DNA of 64,000 nt from Curtobacterium pusillum (GTDB lineage: Bacteria > Actinomycetota > Actinomycetes > Actinomycetales > Microbacteriaceae): contig NZ_JABMCE010000080.1 in NCBI RefSeq assembly GCF_013359865.1, forward strand, positions 124,001 through 188,000, read 5' to 3'. Shown here piece after piece: positions 38,888-46,842 of the stretch. Within the stretch, counting starts at the first letter, position 1; every line of letters starts with the position of its first letter. The position numbers and the translations under genes are program-made. The notes beneath the pieces were generated by a model. It saw only the letters and a program-made list of their open reading frames with translations, made no database searches and had not been told where the DNA came from.

Positions 38888-40030
38888 GTGACCGCAACGA
38901 TCCGCGCCATCGGTACCGCCGTTCCCGAGACGACGCTCGACCAGGGCCGCGTCCGCGAACTCTTCTCCGCGCAGCCCGGCCTCGGACGGCTCGGCAGCCG
39001 GCTCGTCCCCGCGGCGTTCGACGCCTCCGCGGTGGATCACCGGCACACCGTCCTCGACGAGCTCGACACCTCGCGTGCGGGCGGCGCCTTCCGGGACGAC
39101 GACGGCACCCTGCGCTCCCCGACCACCGGTGCCCGCAACGACCGGTACCGCGAGCTCGCGCCGCCCCTCTTCGTCGCCGCCGCCCGCGACGCCGTCGAAC
39201 GAGCCGGTGTCGCACCGTCCGCGGTCACGCACCTCGTCACCGTGTCCTGCACGGGGTTCACGCAGCCCGGACCGGACATCGACATCGTCGAACGGCTCGG
39301 GCTGCCCGCAGGGGTCTTCCGCCACCACGTGGGCTTCATGGGGTGCTGTGCGGCGTTCCCGGCGCTCCGGATCGCCGCCGCGTTCGTCGACGCCGACCCG
39401 GACGCCGTGGCGCTCGTCGTCTGCGCCGAGCTCTGCACACTGCACGTCCGCGCCTCGGACGACCCCGACCAGATCGTCGCCAACAGCGTGTTCGGGGACG
39501 GGGCCGCCGCGGTGGTCGTCGCATCGGGCGGTGCCGGACTCCGCCTCGACGGATTCGCGACGGCGGTCGTTCCGGAAGGGGCGTCCGAGATGGCGTGGAA
39601 CATCGGTGACGAGGGCTTCGAGATGGTGCTGTCCACGGCGGTCCCGAAGCTCGTCGGCGCGCACGTGCCCGATGCCGTCGCACCGCTGGTGCAGCCCGGC
39701 AGCGAGCCGGCGGACGTCCCGGTGTGGGCGGTCCACCCGGGCGGGCGGGCCATCCTCGACCGCACGCAGGAGGCGCTCGGCCTCCCCGACACCGCGATGG
39801 CGTCGAGCCGTCGCGTCCTCCGCGAGCACGGGAACATGTCGAGCGCGACGGTGCTCTTCGTGCTCCGGGACGCCGTCGACGCCGGGCTCGAGGACGGCAG
39901 CGCGGTCGTGGCCCTCGCCTTCGGCCCCGGGCTCACGGTGGAGAGCGCCCGACTGACGGCCGTGCGGACCGAGGCCTCCCCGCCCGTCGACCCCGAGCGG
40001 GTGCCGGTCGCGACCGCGGGAGCCACGTGA
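38888..40030 (+). CDS. Type III polyketide synthase
   Basis: A 380-residue chalcone-synthase-fold enzyme that condenses an acyl-CoA starter with malonyl-CoA units. The triad is Cys153 (FMGCCAAF), His283 (WAVHPGGRA) and Asn316 (HGNMSSAT), with the usual 33-residue His-Asn spacing. SCTGFTQPGPD and VFGDGAAAVVV are family blocks. GTG start; its TGA overlaps the methyltransferase GTG. Such pairs make alkylresorcinols, alkylpyrones or related lipids, but the product cannot be read here. No prenyltransferase or oxidase gene is adjacent. Confidence 0.92.
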   Translation: MTATIRAIGTAVPETTLDQGRVRELFSAQPGLGRLGSRLVPAAFDASAVDHRHTVLDELDTSRAGGAFRDDDGTLRSPTTGARNDRYRELAPPLFVAAARDAVERAGVAPSAVTHLVTVSCTGFTQPGPDIDIVERLGLPAGVFRHHVGFMGCCAAFPALRIAAAFVDADPDAVALVVCAELCTLHVRASDDPDQIVANSVFGDGAAAVVVASGGAGLRLDGFATAVVPEGASEMAWNIGDEGFEMVLSTAVPKLVGAHVPDAVAPLVQPGSEPADVPVWAVHPGGRAILDRTQEALGLPDTAMASSRRVLREHGNMSSATVLFVLRDAVDAGLEDGSAVVALAFGPGLTVESARLTAVRTEASPPVDPERVPVATAGAT

Positions 40031-40749
40031 GCCGTCGTACCGGGCGCGAGCCGCGCCTCCCGGAGGTCGACCTGACCACACGCGCACTCGACCTGCGCGA
40101 ACTCATGGACGACCCCGAATGCGATCCGCGTGCACTGGCGCGGACCTTCCGGCGGTTCGCCCTCGTGAACGCCCTGGTCAGCGGGTGGCGGGCCGCGTGG
40201 CGCACACACGTCGCGCCGGCGCTGCCCGCCAGCGGCCGGGGACGGGTGCTCGACCTCGGATGCGGCGGGGGCGACCTCGCGCGGGCACTCGTGCGGTGGG
40301 CGGCCGCCGACGGGTTCGACGTCGAGGTCGTCGGGGCCGATCCGGATGCCCGGGCGATCGACGCCGCGCGCCGGTCGACCCCGCGCGGCGTCACCTTCCG
40401 GCAGCAGTCGAGCACGGAGCTCCTCGCCGCGGGGGAGCGGTTCGACGTGGTCGTGTCCAACCACGTGCTGCACCACCTCGGCGACGAGGAGCGGCACGGC
40501 TTCCTCGCCGACTCGGAACTGCTGGCATCGAGCCGGGTCCTGCACTCGGACATCCGCCGGTCGCCGTCGGCCTACCGGGCGTACGCGGTCGGGTCGACGT
40601 TCGTCGCGGCGGGCACGTTCGTCCGCGTCGACGGGCTGCGGTCGATCCGGCGGTCGTTCACGCTGACGGAGCTGCGCGACGTGCTGCCGTCGGGGTGGCG
40701 GGCGGAGTCGGCGTCGCCGCACCGGGTGTTGGCGATCCGCGACGCCTGA
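40027..40749 (+). CDS. Class I SAM-dependent methyltransferase, coupled to the polyketide synthase
   Basis: A 240-residue methyltransferase. VLDLGCGGGDLARAL is the SAM-binding motif I, VVGADPDARAI motif II and FDVVVSNHVLHHL the post-II region. The start overlaps the PKS stop (GTGA), so the two are translated together and the enzyme probably methylates the polyketide. The N-terminal 45 residues (PEVDLTTRALDLRELMDD) are common in this PKS-linked group. A 92-bp composite repeat lies 30 bases downstream. Confidence 0.88.
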   Translation: MSRRTGREPRLPEVDLTTRALDLRELMDDPECDPRALARTFRRFALVNALVSGWRAAWRTHVAPALPASGRGRVLDLGCGGGDLARALVRWAAADGFDVEVVGADPDARAIDAARRSTPRGVTFRQQSSTELLAAGERFDVVVSNHVLHHLGDEERHGFLADSELLASSRVLHSDIRRSPSAYRAYAVGSTFVAAGTFVRVDGLRSIRRSFTLTELRDVLPSGWRAESASPHRVLAIRDA

Positions 40750-40779
40750 CCCGTGCCTCCCGTCGGGGTGGGGTGTGGC

Positions 40780-40871
40780 GCGGAAGCGACACGGTGCCGG
40801 GATCGTGTGCGGACGCGCCCGCGAAAGCGACAGGGTGCCGCCGGAGTCTGGCGGCAGACTGTCGCTTTCGC
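40780..40871. repeat. 92-bp composite repeat, copy 1
   Basis: A half-site GCGGAAGCGACACGGTGCC at 40780 is followed 41 bases later (start to start) by an inverted repeat of 22-bp arms (40821-40842, 40850-40871) carrying GCGAAAGCGACAGGGTGCC, two mismatches, 7-base loop. The same layout and orientation recurs at 48212-48303. It lies between convergent stops of the methyltransferase and the sugar kinase. Confidence 0.82.
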
Positions 40872-40944
40872 GAAGCGGACCCGGGCCGGCACGGCCACGA
40901 CCCCGCCGCGCCGCGCCCCCGCCGCGCCGCCGGCGCGCTCCGCG

Positions 40945-41973
40945 TCAGCGGATCGCGGCCGTCGTGGACGCGAAGGAGCGGGAGCGCACCGCCTCGCGGT
41001 AGCGGTCGAGCGCGCCCTCGCCGGCCCCGACGGATTCCAGCGCCGCCAGCCCCGCCCCGAGCACCGGGGGATCGGTCACCCAGGTCGGCACGGCCCCGGG
41101 CACCCGGGAGGCCAGCCCCGACACGACCCCCTCCACGAGCAGGGTGTCCCGCGCCGCGAGCACCCCGCCGCCGAGCACGACCGGCACCGGCGCCCCCGCC
41201 GACGACCCGAGTCCGAGCCGCCCGAGTGCGACGGACGCGAGCAGCACGATCTCCTCGGCCTGCCGCGCCACGACCCCGGTGGCGACGGCATCACCGGCCT
41301 CGGCGACCTCGAACAGGACCGGGCAGAGCCGGTTGAACACGCGGTGGTCGAGGCGGCCGAAGTGGATGGCCTCGGTGACCTCGCGGACCGTCCCGAGTCC
41401 GAGGGCCGCCGGCACCGCGTCGACCAGCGCCGTCGCCGGTCCTCGTCCGTCGTCCGCCCGGGCCGCGTGCCACAACGCACGGTTGCCGAGGTACGCGCCA
41501 CCGCCCCAGTCGCCCGACACGTCTCCGATCGCCGGGAACCGAGCGGTCTCCCCGTCGGCGCGCACGGCGAGCGCGTTGATCCCCGTTCCGCACACCACCG
41601 CGGCCGCGTCCGGCGAGAGCGTGCCCGCCCGCAGCAGTGCGAACAGGTCGTTGTCGAGGACGTCCGGCGCTCCGCCGTCCGTGTCCCAGTGCGCGAGGGC
41701 GGCGGTGGCGGCGACGAGCTCGTCGTGCAGGTCGAGCCCGGCGAGGTACACGTGCGTGGTCCGGATCCGTCGGTCGCCGAGGCCGCCGACGACCCGTGCG
41801 CGCACGTCGTCGAGGATCGGTCCGGCGACGTCCCACCCTCGCGTCTGCGGGTTCGAGCCCGGTCCGCGGGCGTGCCCGACGAGCGTCCCGTCGAGTCCGA
41901 TCGCGACGACGTCGGTCTTGCTGCCGCCACCGTCGACGGCGAGCACCACGTCACCACGGTCGGACCCGGGCAT
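40945..41973 (-). CDS. BadF/BcrA-type ATPase; probable sugar or N-acetylglucosamine kinase
   Basis: A 342-residue ASKHA-fold kinase. LAVDGGGSKTDVVAI is phosphate-1, VVCGTGINALA with GDWGGGAYLG is phosphate-2/adenosine region and VVLGGGVLAA follows. This BadF branch includes N-acetylglucosamine kinases. It is the last gene of the minus-strand sugar operon, suggesting it phosphorylates an imported sugar. The ATG at 41973 has GAAGG upstream. An earlier GTG (about 42057) would overlap the GH4 gene and add a Pro/Ala-rich stretch derived from a GGAGGC repeat, so I disfavour it. Confidence 0.82.
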   Translation of the reverse strand: MPGSDRGDVVLAVDGGGSKTDVVAIGLDGTLVGHARGPGSNPQTRGWDVAGPILDDVRARVVGGLGDRRIRTTHVYLAGLDLHDELVAATAALAHWDTDGGAPDVLDNDLFALLRAGTLSPDAAAVVCGTGINALAVRADGETARFPAIGDVSGDWGGGAYLGNRALWHAARADDGRGPATALVDAVPAALGLGTVREVTEAIHFGRLDHRVFNRLCPVLFEVAEAGDAVATGVVARQAEEIVLLASVALGRLGLGSSAGAPVPVVLGGGVLAARDTLLVEGVVSGLASRVPGAVPTWVTDPPVLGAGLAALESVGAGEGALDRYREAVRSRSFASTTAAIR

Positions 41974-42044
41974 TCCCGGAGCCTTCGGTGCCTTCGGGGC
42001 GGCCGGACTGGAGGCGCGGGTCGTCCCCGCCCCGCCGGCCCGGC

Positions 42045-43352
42045 TCAGCCCGCCCACGTCAACTGCTCCGATCGCGTCCACGGCAGGTGCTCCGCGTTCG
42101 CGGCCAGCAGCAGGTCGGTGAGCTTCTCGGCCTTGTCGACCTGCCCGACGAGCGGGTGCGCCCACATCGCGCGCAGCACGCGGTCGCGTCCGCCGTGGAC
42201 CGCGGCGTCGAGTGCGAGCTGTTCGTACCCCGCGACGTGCGACACCAGACCCGCCATGTCCGCGTCGAGCGCGGCGACGGGCAGCGGCGTGATCGCCTGC
42301 CGGGTGACGCGCGCCGGGACCTCGATCACGTGGTCGTCGGGCAGGAACGGGAAGGTGCCGTCGTTCCGCACATTGAGGACCTGCACGTCGCCGCGGTCAC
42401 CGAGGATCGAGGACAGCACGTCGATCGCGGCCTCGGAGTAGTACGCCCCGCCGCGCTGCTCGAGCTCGACGGGCTTCGTCACGACGGACTCGTCGGCGTA
42501 CTTCGCGAGCAGCGCGGCCTCGGTCTCCATCACGGCCTCGGCGCGCGTGCGCTCGTGGAGCTGCTCCTCGAGGACGACGTCGTGCGAGTAGAAGTACCGC
42601 AGGTAGTACGAGGGGACCGCGTGCTGGAGCCGGAGGAGGTCGGCCGGCATGTGCACGCTCTCGGCCATCCGGCCGAGCGCACCGGTGTCAGCGGCGAGCA
42701 GCTCGTCGAGCACGTCGCGCTCGGCGCCGTCGTCGGAGCGCACGTGCACCCCGCGCTCCCACGTCAGGTGGTTCAGCCCGACGTGGTCGAGCCGCACCGC
42801 GGACGGCGGGACCTCGAACTCCGCGGCGAACCGACGTTGGAACCCGATCGCCACGTTGCAGAGTCCGACGGCGCGGTGGCCCGCCTCGAGCAGCGCGCGC
42901 GTGACGATGCCGACGGGGTTCGTGAAGTCGACGATCCAGGCGTCCGGCTTCGCGTACCGCTGCACGAGCGATGCGTACTCGAGGACGACGGGGACCGTGC
43001 GGAGCGCCTTCGCGAACCCGCCCGGCCCGGTCGTCTCCTGACCGATGCAGCACGCCTCGTGCGGCCACGTCTCGTCCTGCTGCCGCGCCGCCTGTCCACC
43101 GATGCGGAGCTGGAACATCACGGCGTCGGCGTCCGAGACGCCCGCCACGACGTCGTCCGTGACGTGGACGGTGCCCGGGTGGCCGGCGTGCGCGAACATC
43201 CGCTTGGCGACACCGCCGACGAGTTCACGTCGCTGCGGGTCTGGGTCGACGAGCCACAGCTCGTCGATCGGCAGCTGGTCGCGGAGCCGGGCGAAGCCGT
43301 CCACGAGTTCGGGGGTGTAGGTGGATCCGCCACCGATGACTGCGAGTTTCAC
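42045..43352 (-). CDS. GH4 family NAD-dependent 6-phospho-beta-glycosidase
   Basis: A 435-residue glycosidase that works by NAD-assisted oxidation. GGGSTYTPEL is the NAD loop; Asn145 (DFTNPVG), Cys165-Asn166 (GLCNVAIG) and His195 (GLNHLTW) are the metal and substrate residues. The CNV(P/A)IG form is the mark of 6-phospho-beta-glucosidases within GH4. GTG start with GAAGGGA, seven bases after the permease stop. It expects a phosphorylated disaccharide, yet no PTS genes are nearby. Confidence 0.9.
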   Translation of the reverse strand: MKLAVIGGGSTYTPELVDGFARLRDQLPIDELWLVDPDPQRRELVGGVAKRMFAHAGHPGTVHVTDDVVAGVSDADAVMFQLRIGGQAARQQDETWPHEACCIGQETTGPGGFAKALRTVPVVLEYASLVQRYAKPDAWIVDFTNPVGIVTRALLEAGHRAVGLCNVAIGFQRRFAAEFEVPPSAVRLDHVGLNHLTWERGVHVRSDDGAERDVLDELLAADTGALGRMAESVHMPADLLRLQHAVPSYYLRYFYSHDVVLEEQLHERTRAEAVMETEAALLAKYADESVVTKPVELEQRGGAYYSEAAIDVLSSILGDRGDVQVLNVRNDGTFPFLPDDHVIEVPARVTRQAITPLPVAALDADMAGLVSHVAGYEQLALDAAVHGGRDRVLRAMWAHPLVGQVDKAEKLTDLLLAANAEHLPWTRSEQLTWAG

Positions 43353-43359
43353 TGTGGTG

Positions 43360-44253
43360 CTATCCCTTCACGCCGGTGAGCGCGATGCCCTCGACGAATG
43401 CCTTCTGTGCGAAGAAGAAGATGACGACGACGGGGACCATGACGACGACGGTCATCGCCATCGTCATCGACCAGTCGGTGCCGTGCTGACCGCGGAACGT
43501 GGCGAGTCCGTACGCCACCGGCCAGGCTGCCTGGTTCTCGGACGCGTACAGGAGCGGGCCGTAGTAGTCGTTCCACGAGTGGAAGAACATGAAGATCGCC
43601 GCCGACGCGATGCCCGGCCGGGCCATCGGCACGACGACCCGCCACAGCACGCCCCACTCGCTGCAGCCGTCCATCCGGGCGGCGTCGCCGTACTCCTTCG
43701 GGATCGTCATGAAGAACTGGCGGAGCAGGAAGATGCTGAACGCGTCGCCGAGCAGGTTCGGCAGGATGAGCGGCCAGAGCGTGCCGGTCAGGTGCAGCTC
43801 GGACCACATCACGTAGACCGGCACCGCGGTCACCTGCGGGGGCAGGAGCATCGCGACGATGATCACGGTGAAGATCAGGTTCGCGCCCTTGAACTTGATC
43901 TGGGCGAGCGCGTAGGCCGCCGGCACCGAGCTGACGAGCATGAACGCGGTGGCGAGCACGGCGTACAGCGACGAGTTGCCGAACCACTGTGCGAGCGGCA
44001 GTTCGGTGAACACCCGGGCGTAGTTCGAGAAGTCGAACGGCCGCGGGAGGATCGACGCCGTGAGGGCCTGGTTGCTCGACATCAGCGAGGTCAGGATCAC
44101 GAACACGATCGGCGCGATGGTCAGGACACCGAGCGCCACGAGTGCGGCGTGCTCGGCGATCCAGACGAGCAGGCTGCGGTGCGGCCCGCGGGCGGAACCG
44201 GGCGCGGAGCCCCGCGGCGAACGCGCGAGCGGGGACTGTGAGACGGCGGTCAT
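43360..44253 (-). CDS. Carbohydrate ABC importer permease (MalG-like)
   Basis: A 297-residue CUT1-type permease with six helices. The EAA loop reads EYGDAARMDGCSEWGVLWRVVVPMARPG, contacting a shared ATPase (quoted by its key part DAARMDG). The N-terminus is Ser/Pro/Arg-rich and cytoplasmic. GGAGGAG precedes the ATG. No ATPase gene is present in the operon, so it probably uses a genome-wide MsiK-type ATPase, as is common in actinobacteria. Confidence 0.93.
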   Translation of the reverse strand: MTAVSQSPLARSPRGSAPGSARGPHRSLLVWIAEHAALVALGVLTIAPIVFVILTSLMSSNQALTASILPRPFDFSNYARVFTELPLAQWFGNSSLYAVLATAFMLVSSVPAAYALAQIKFKGANLIFTVIIVAMLLPPQVTAVPVYVMWSELHLTGTLWPLILPNLLGDAFSIFLLRQFFMTIPKEYGDAARMDGCSEWGVLWRVVVPMARPGIASAAIFMFFHSWNDYYGPLLYASENQAAWPVAYGLATFRGQHGTDWSMTMAMTVVVMVPVVVIFFFAQKAFVEGIALTGVKG

Positions 44254-44278
44254 CAGGACTCCTCCGGCCGGGCAGTGT

Positions 44279-45334
44279 TCATTGGTCGGCCTCCGGCCGG
44301 AATACGGAGATGCGGCGCATCGTGAAGACGAGCACCACGGCGGTGATCACGAACAGCACGACGGCCATCGCGGACGCGTAGCCGAACTGGAAGTTCGCGA
44401 ACCCGTGCTGGTAGAGCAACTCGGTGTAGGTGAGCAGCGAGGTGCCCGGGTACCCGAGCTGCGCGGCCGTGCCACCGCCGATCGTCGCCTTGCCGCTCGC
44501 GACGCCCGACGCGACAGCGGCCTCGGTGAAGTACTGCAGCGCCGCGATCACCCCCGTGACGGCTGCGAACCCGATCACCGGCGCGATGGTCGGCAGGGTG
44601 ATGTGCCGCACCTGCTGGACGCCGTTCGCCCCGTCGAGGGACGCGGCCTCGTACAGGTCGCGCGGCACGTCCAGGAGTGACGCCAGGAAGATGATCATGA
44701 TGTCGCCCATCACCCAGACGCCCATGATCACGAGCGAGGGCTTCGACCACGCGGGGTCGTTGAACCACAGCGGGCCGTCGATCCCGAAGAGCCGCAGGAT
44801 CTGGTTGACGGGCCCGGTCCCGGGGTTGAACAGGAACACGAACGCGACGACGCTCGCGACCGGGGGCACCAGGGCCGGCAGGTAGAACAGGGTCCGCCAG
44901 AAGCCCGTCGCGGTCTTCGCCCGGCTGAGCAGCCCGGCGACGAGCAGACCGCAGACGATCCGGACCGGCACGAGGATGACCACGAACCAGAGGGTGTTCA
45001 GGACCGCGGGCCAGATCTGCGGGTCCTGGGTGAACAGGAACCTGTAGTTCAGCAGTCCGACGAACTCGGGTTCCTGCAGCTGGTTGTAGCGGGTGAACGA
45101 GTAGAAGATCGACGCGACGAGCGGGTACGCGAAGAAGATCACGAGGCCCGCCAGGGCCGGGGCCAGCATCGTCAGGGCGACGACGCGGCGGCGGGACTCG
45201 GCGGAGCGGCGCCGACGTGGTCGGCTTCCAGGGGCCGTCGAACGCGACCCGGGGCGGGCCGGCGGCCGGGAGGCGCGGGTGGGCCGCGCCTCCAGGCTGC
45301 CGGTTTCAGGGGTGGTGACGTCCGTCATGGTCAC
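44279..45334 (-). CDS. Carbohydrate ABC importer permease (MalF-like)
   Basis: A 351-residue CUT1-type permease with six helices; the EAA loop is DLYEAASLDGANGVQQVRHITLP (key part EAASLDG). It starts at GTG overlapping the binding-protein stop (GTGA) or at ATG 45328. The first 50 residues are Arg/Pro/Ala-rich and contain TRASRPPA, encoded across a GGAGGC palindrome at 45269-45293, an apparent insertion of that repeat into the gene start. Confidence 0.92.
   Translation of the reverse strand: MTMTDVTTPETGSLEARPTRASRPPARPGSRSTAPGSRPRRRRSAESRRRVVALTMLAPALAGLVIFFAYPLVASIFYSFTRYNQLQEPEFVGLLNYRFLFTQDPQIWPAVLNTLWFVVILVPVRIVCGLLVAGLLSRAKTATGFWRTLFYLPALVPPVASVVAFVFLFNPGTGPVNQILRLFGIDGPLWFNDPAWSKPSLVIMGVWVMGDIMIIFLASLLDVPRDLYEAASLDGANGVQQVRHITLPTIAPVIGFAAVTGVIAALQYFTEAAVASGVASGKATIGGGTAAQLGYPGTSLLTYTELLYQHGFANFQFGYASAMAVVLFVITAVVLVFTMRRISVFRPEADQ
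45269..45293. repeat. GGAGGC-family palindrome inside a permease coding region
   Basis: Arms GGAGGCGCGG (45269-45278) and its complement (45284-45293), 5-base loop, lie within codons for the disordered N-terminus of the MalF-like permease. Confidence 0.7.
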
Positions 45335-46689
45335 GGACCGGCCAGCTGGTTGGCGTTGTCGATGTCCTCGTCGAGCTTCTTCAGCTTCGCGTCGAGGTCA
45401 CCGCCCTTCTCCTGGTACGCCTGCCAGAACTTCGTGAACGTGCCGATGTAGGCGGCGCCGTCCGCGGTCCCCGGCGAGGTCATCGTGTCCTTGTTCCCGG
45501 CGACGTCGACGAAGGTCTTGTAGTTCTCGTCGACCTCGAGCTTCGACGACTGGAGGGCCGAGGTGAGCGTCGGGATGTTCTTCAGCCCGTTGCCCATCGT
45601 GACCTGCGCGTCGGTGTTCGTGGAGAGGTACTTCAGCAGGGCCCAGGCGAGCTCGGGGTGCTTCGAGCCCTTCGCGATGCCCGCGACGTTGCCCGCGATG
45701 TACGTCGAGCCGTAGTTGCCGACGCCGTCCATGACCGGGGTCGGCGCGGTGCCGTAGTCGAGGTCCGGCTTCTGGTCCTCGATGAACGCGGTGCGGTACT
45801 CGCCGTCGATCTGCATCGCGACCTGACCGGTCTGGAACGCGTTGTCGGCGGCGAACTCCTGCCCGAGACCCGACGTGAAGGCCTTGAGCTTGTCGTAGCC
45901 GATCTTGTCGACGAACCCCTTCTGCCACTCGATGAGCTTCTTCCAGCTCGCCGAGGTGCCGATCTCGCTGTTGCCCTTGCTGTCCAGCCACGAGCCGTCG
46001 ACCATCGGCGCCCAGTGCTCGGGGGAGTTCTCGTAGAAGTCGATGAGCGGGTTGAAGCCGAGCTGCTTGATCGACCCGTCGGCGTTGTACGTCGTGAGCT
46101 TCAGCGCATCGGCCTCGAGCTCGTCGAGTGTCTTCGGCGGCGTCGTGATGCCCGCCTTCTCCAGCAGCGGTTTGTTGTACATGAGCGCACTCACGTCGGC
46201 GAGGGCCGGCAGCGTGCACCGGGTGCCCTTGTACTGCGTGTACGAGCGGACGGCCTTCGGGATGTCCGTCAGGTCGACCTTGTCCCGCTTGATGTACGGC
46301 GACAGGTCGCGGAAGGCACCGGACGAGCAGAAGCTCCCGACGATCGCCGTCGAGTACGACAGGCCGACGTCGATGTTCTGACCCGACGAGATCGCCTTCT
46401 GGAGCTTCTCGTCGTCCTGCCCGGCGTGGATGTCGACCGTGACGCCGGGGTTCGCCTTCTCGAAGCCCTTCACGGCATCGGCGACGACACCGGCCTCACG
46501 ACCGGTGAAGAAGTGCCAGAGCGACACGGTGCCCTTGAGCTCCTTCGGGGCGGACTTGTCGATGGCGTCGGCGCTGCTGCCGGAGCTGCAGCCGGCGACG
46601 ACGAGGGCGCCGGTGGCGGCGATGGCCGTGGCGGTGGCGATGCGGCGGAACGCCCGTCGGCGCGGGCCGTTCGGTTCGGGGAGGGACAC
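45331..46689 (-). CDS. Sugar-binding lipoprotein of ABC importer
   Basis: A 452-residue family 1 extracellular solute-binding protein. A twin-Arg-like basic start, hydrophobic segment and lipobox LVVAGCSS place it on the outer membrane face as a lipoprotein. GTVSLWHFFTGREA, VTVDIHAGQDDEKLQKAI and AGIAKGSKHPELAW are typical. The GTG at 46689 is preferred; an upstream GTG (46722) and a start at 46743 would add 11-18 residues. The ligand is probably the disaccharide cleaved by the GH4 enzyme. A near-palindrome (CCGCAC...GTGCGG) at about 46738-46766 lies just upstream. Confidence 0.9.
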   Translation of the reverse strand: MSLPEPNGPRRRAFRRIATATAIAATGALVVAGCSSGSSADAIDKSAPKELKGTVSLWHFFTGREAGVVADAVKGFEKANPGVTVDIHAGQDDEKLQKAISSGQNIDVGLSYSTAIVGSFCSSGAFRDLSPYIKRDKVDLTDIPKAVRSYTQYKGTRCTLPALADVSALMYNKPLLEKAGITTPPKTLDELEADALKLTTYNADGSIKQLGFNPLIDFYENSPEHWAPMVDGSWLDSKGNSEIGTSASWKKLIEWQKGFVDKIGYDKLKAFTSGLGQEFAADNAFQTGQVAMQIDGEYRTAFIEDQKPDLDYGTAPTPVMDGVGNYGSTYIAGNVAGIAKGSKHPELAWALLKYLSTNTDAQVTMGNGLKNIPTLTSALQSSKLEVDENYKTFVDVAGNKDTMTSPGTADGAAYIGTFTKFWQAYQEKGGDLDAKLKKLDEDIDNANQLAGP

Positions 46690-46842
46690 TGCGGTACTCG
46701 CTCTCTGGTCTCGCTCCGACACGCTGCGGTCGCGACGCCGCACGCCGGACGGATCCGGACGTGCGGCACCGTTTCCGGGCGCGCCGAAGAGCCCTGGGAC
46801 AGGGCCGGGTGGTGGTGCCTCGAGTGGTGCGGGTGGGACTTC

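Noticed and set aside
41974-42060. N-terminal extension of the BadF-type kinase from an upstream GTG
   Set aside because: The added stretch is Pro/Ala-rich, overlaps the GH4 stop and coincides with a GGAGGC repeat; the ATG at 41973 has a ribosome site directly before the conserved motif.
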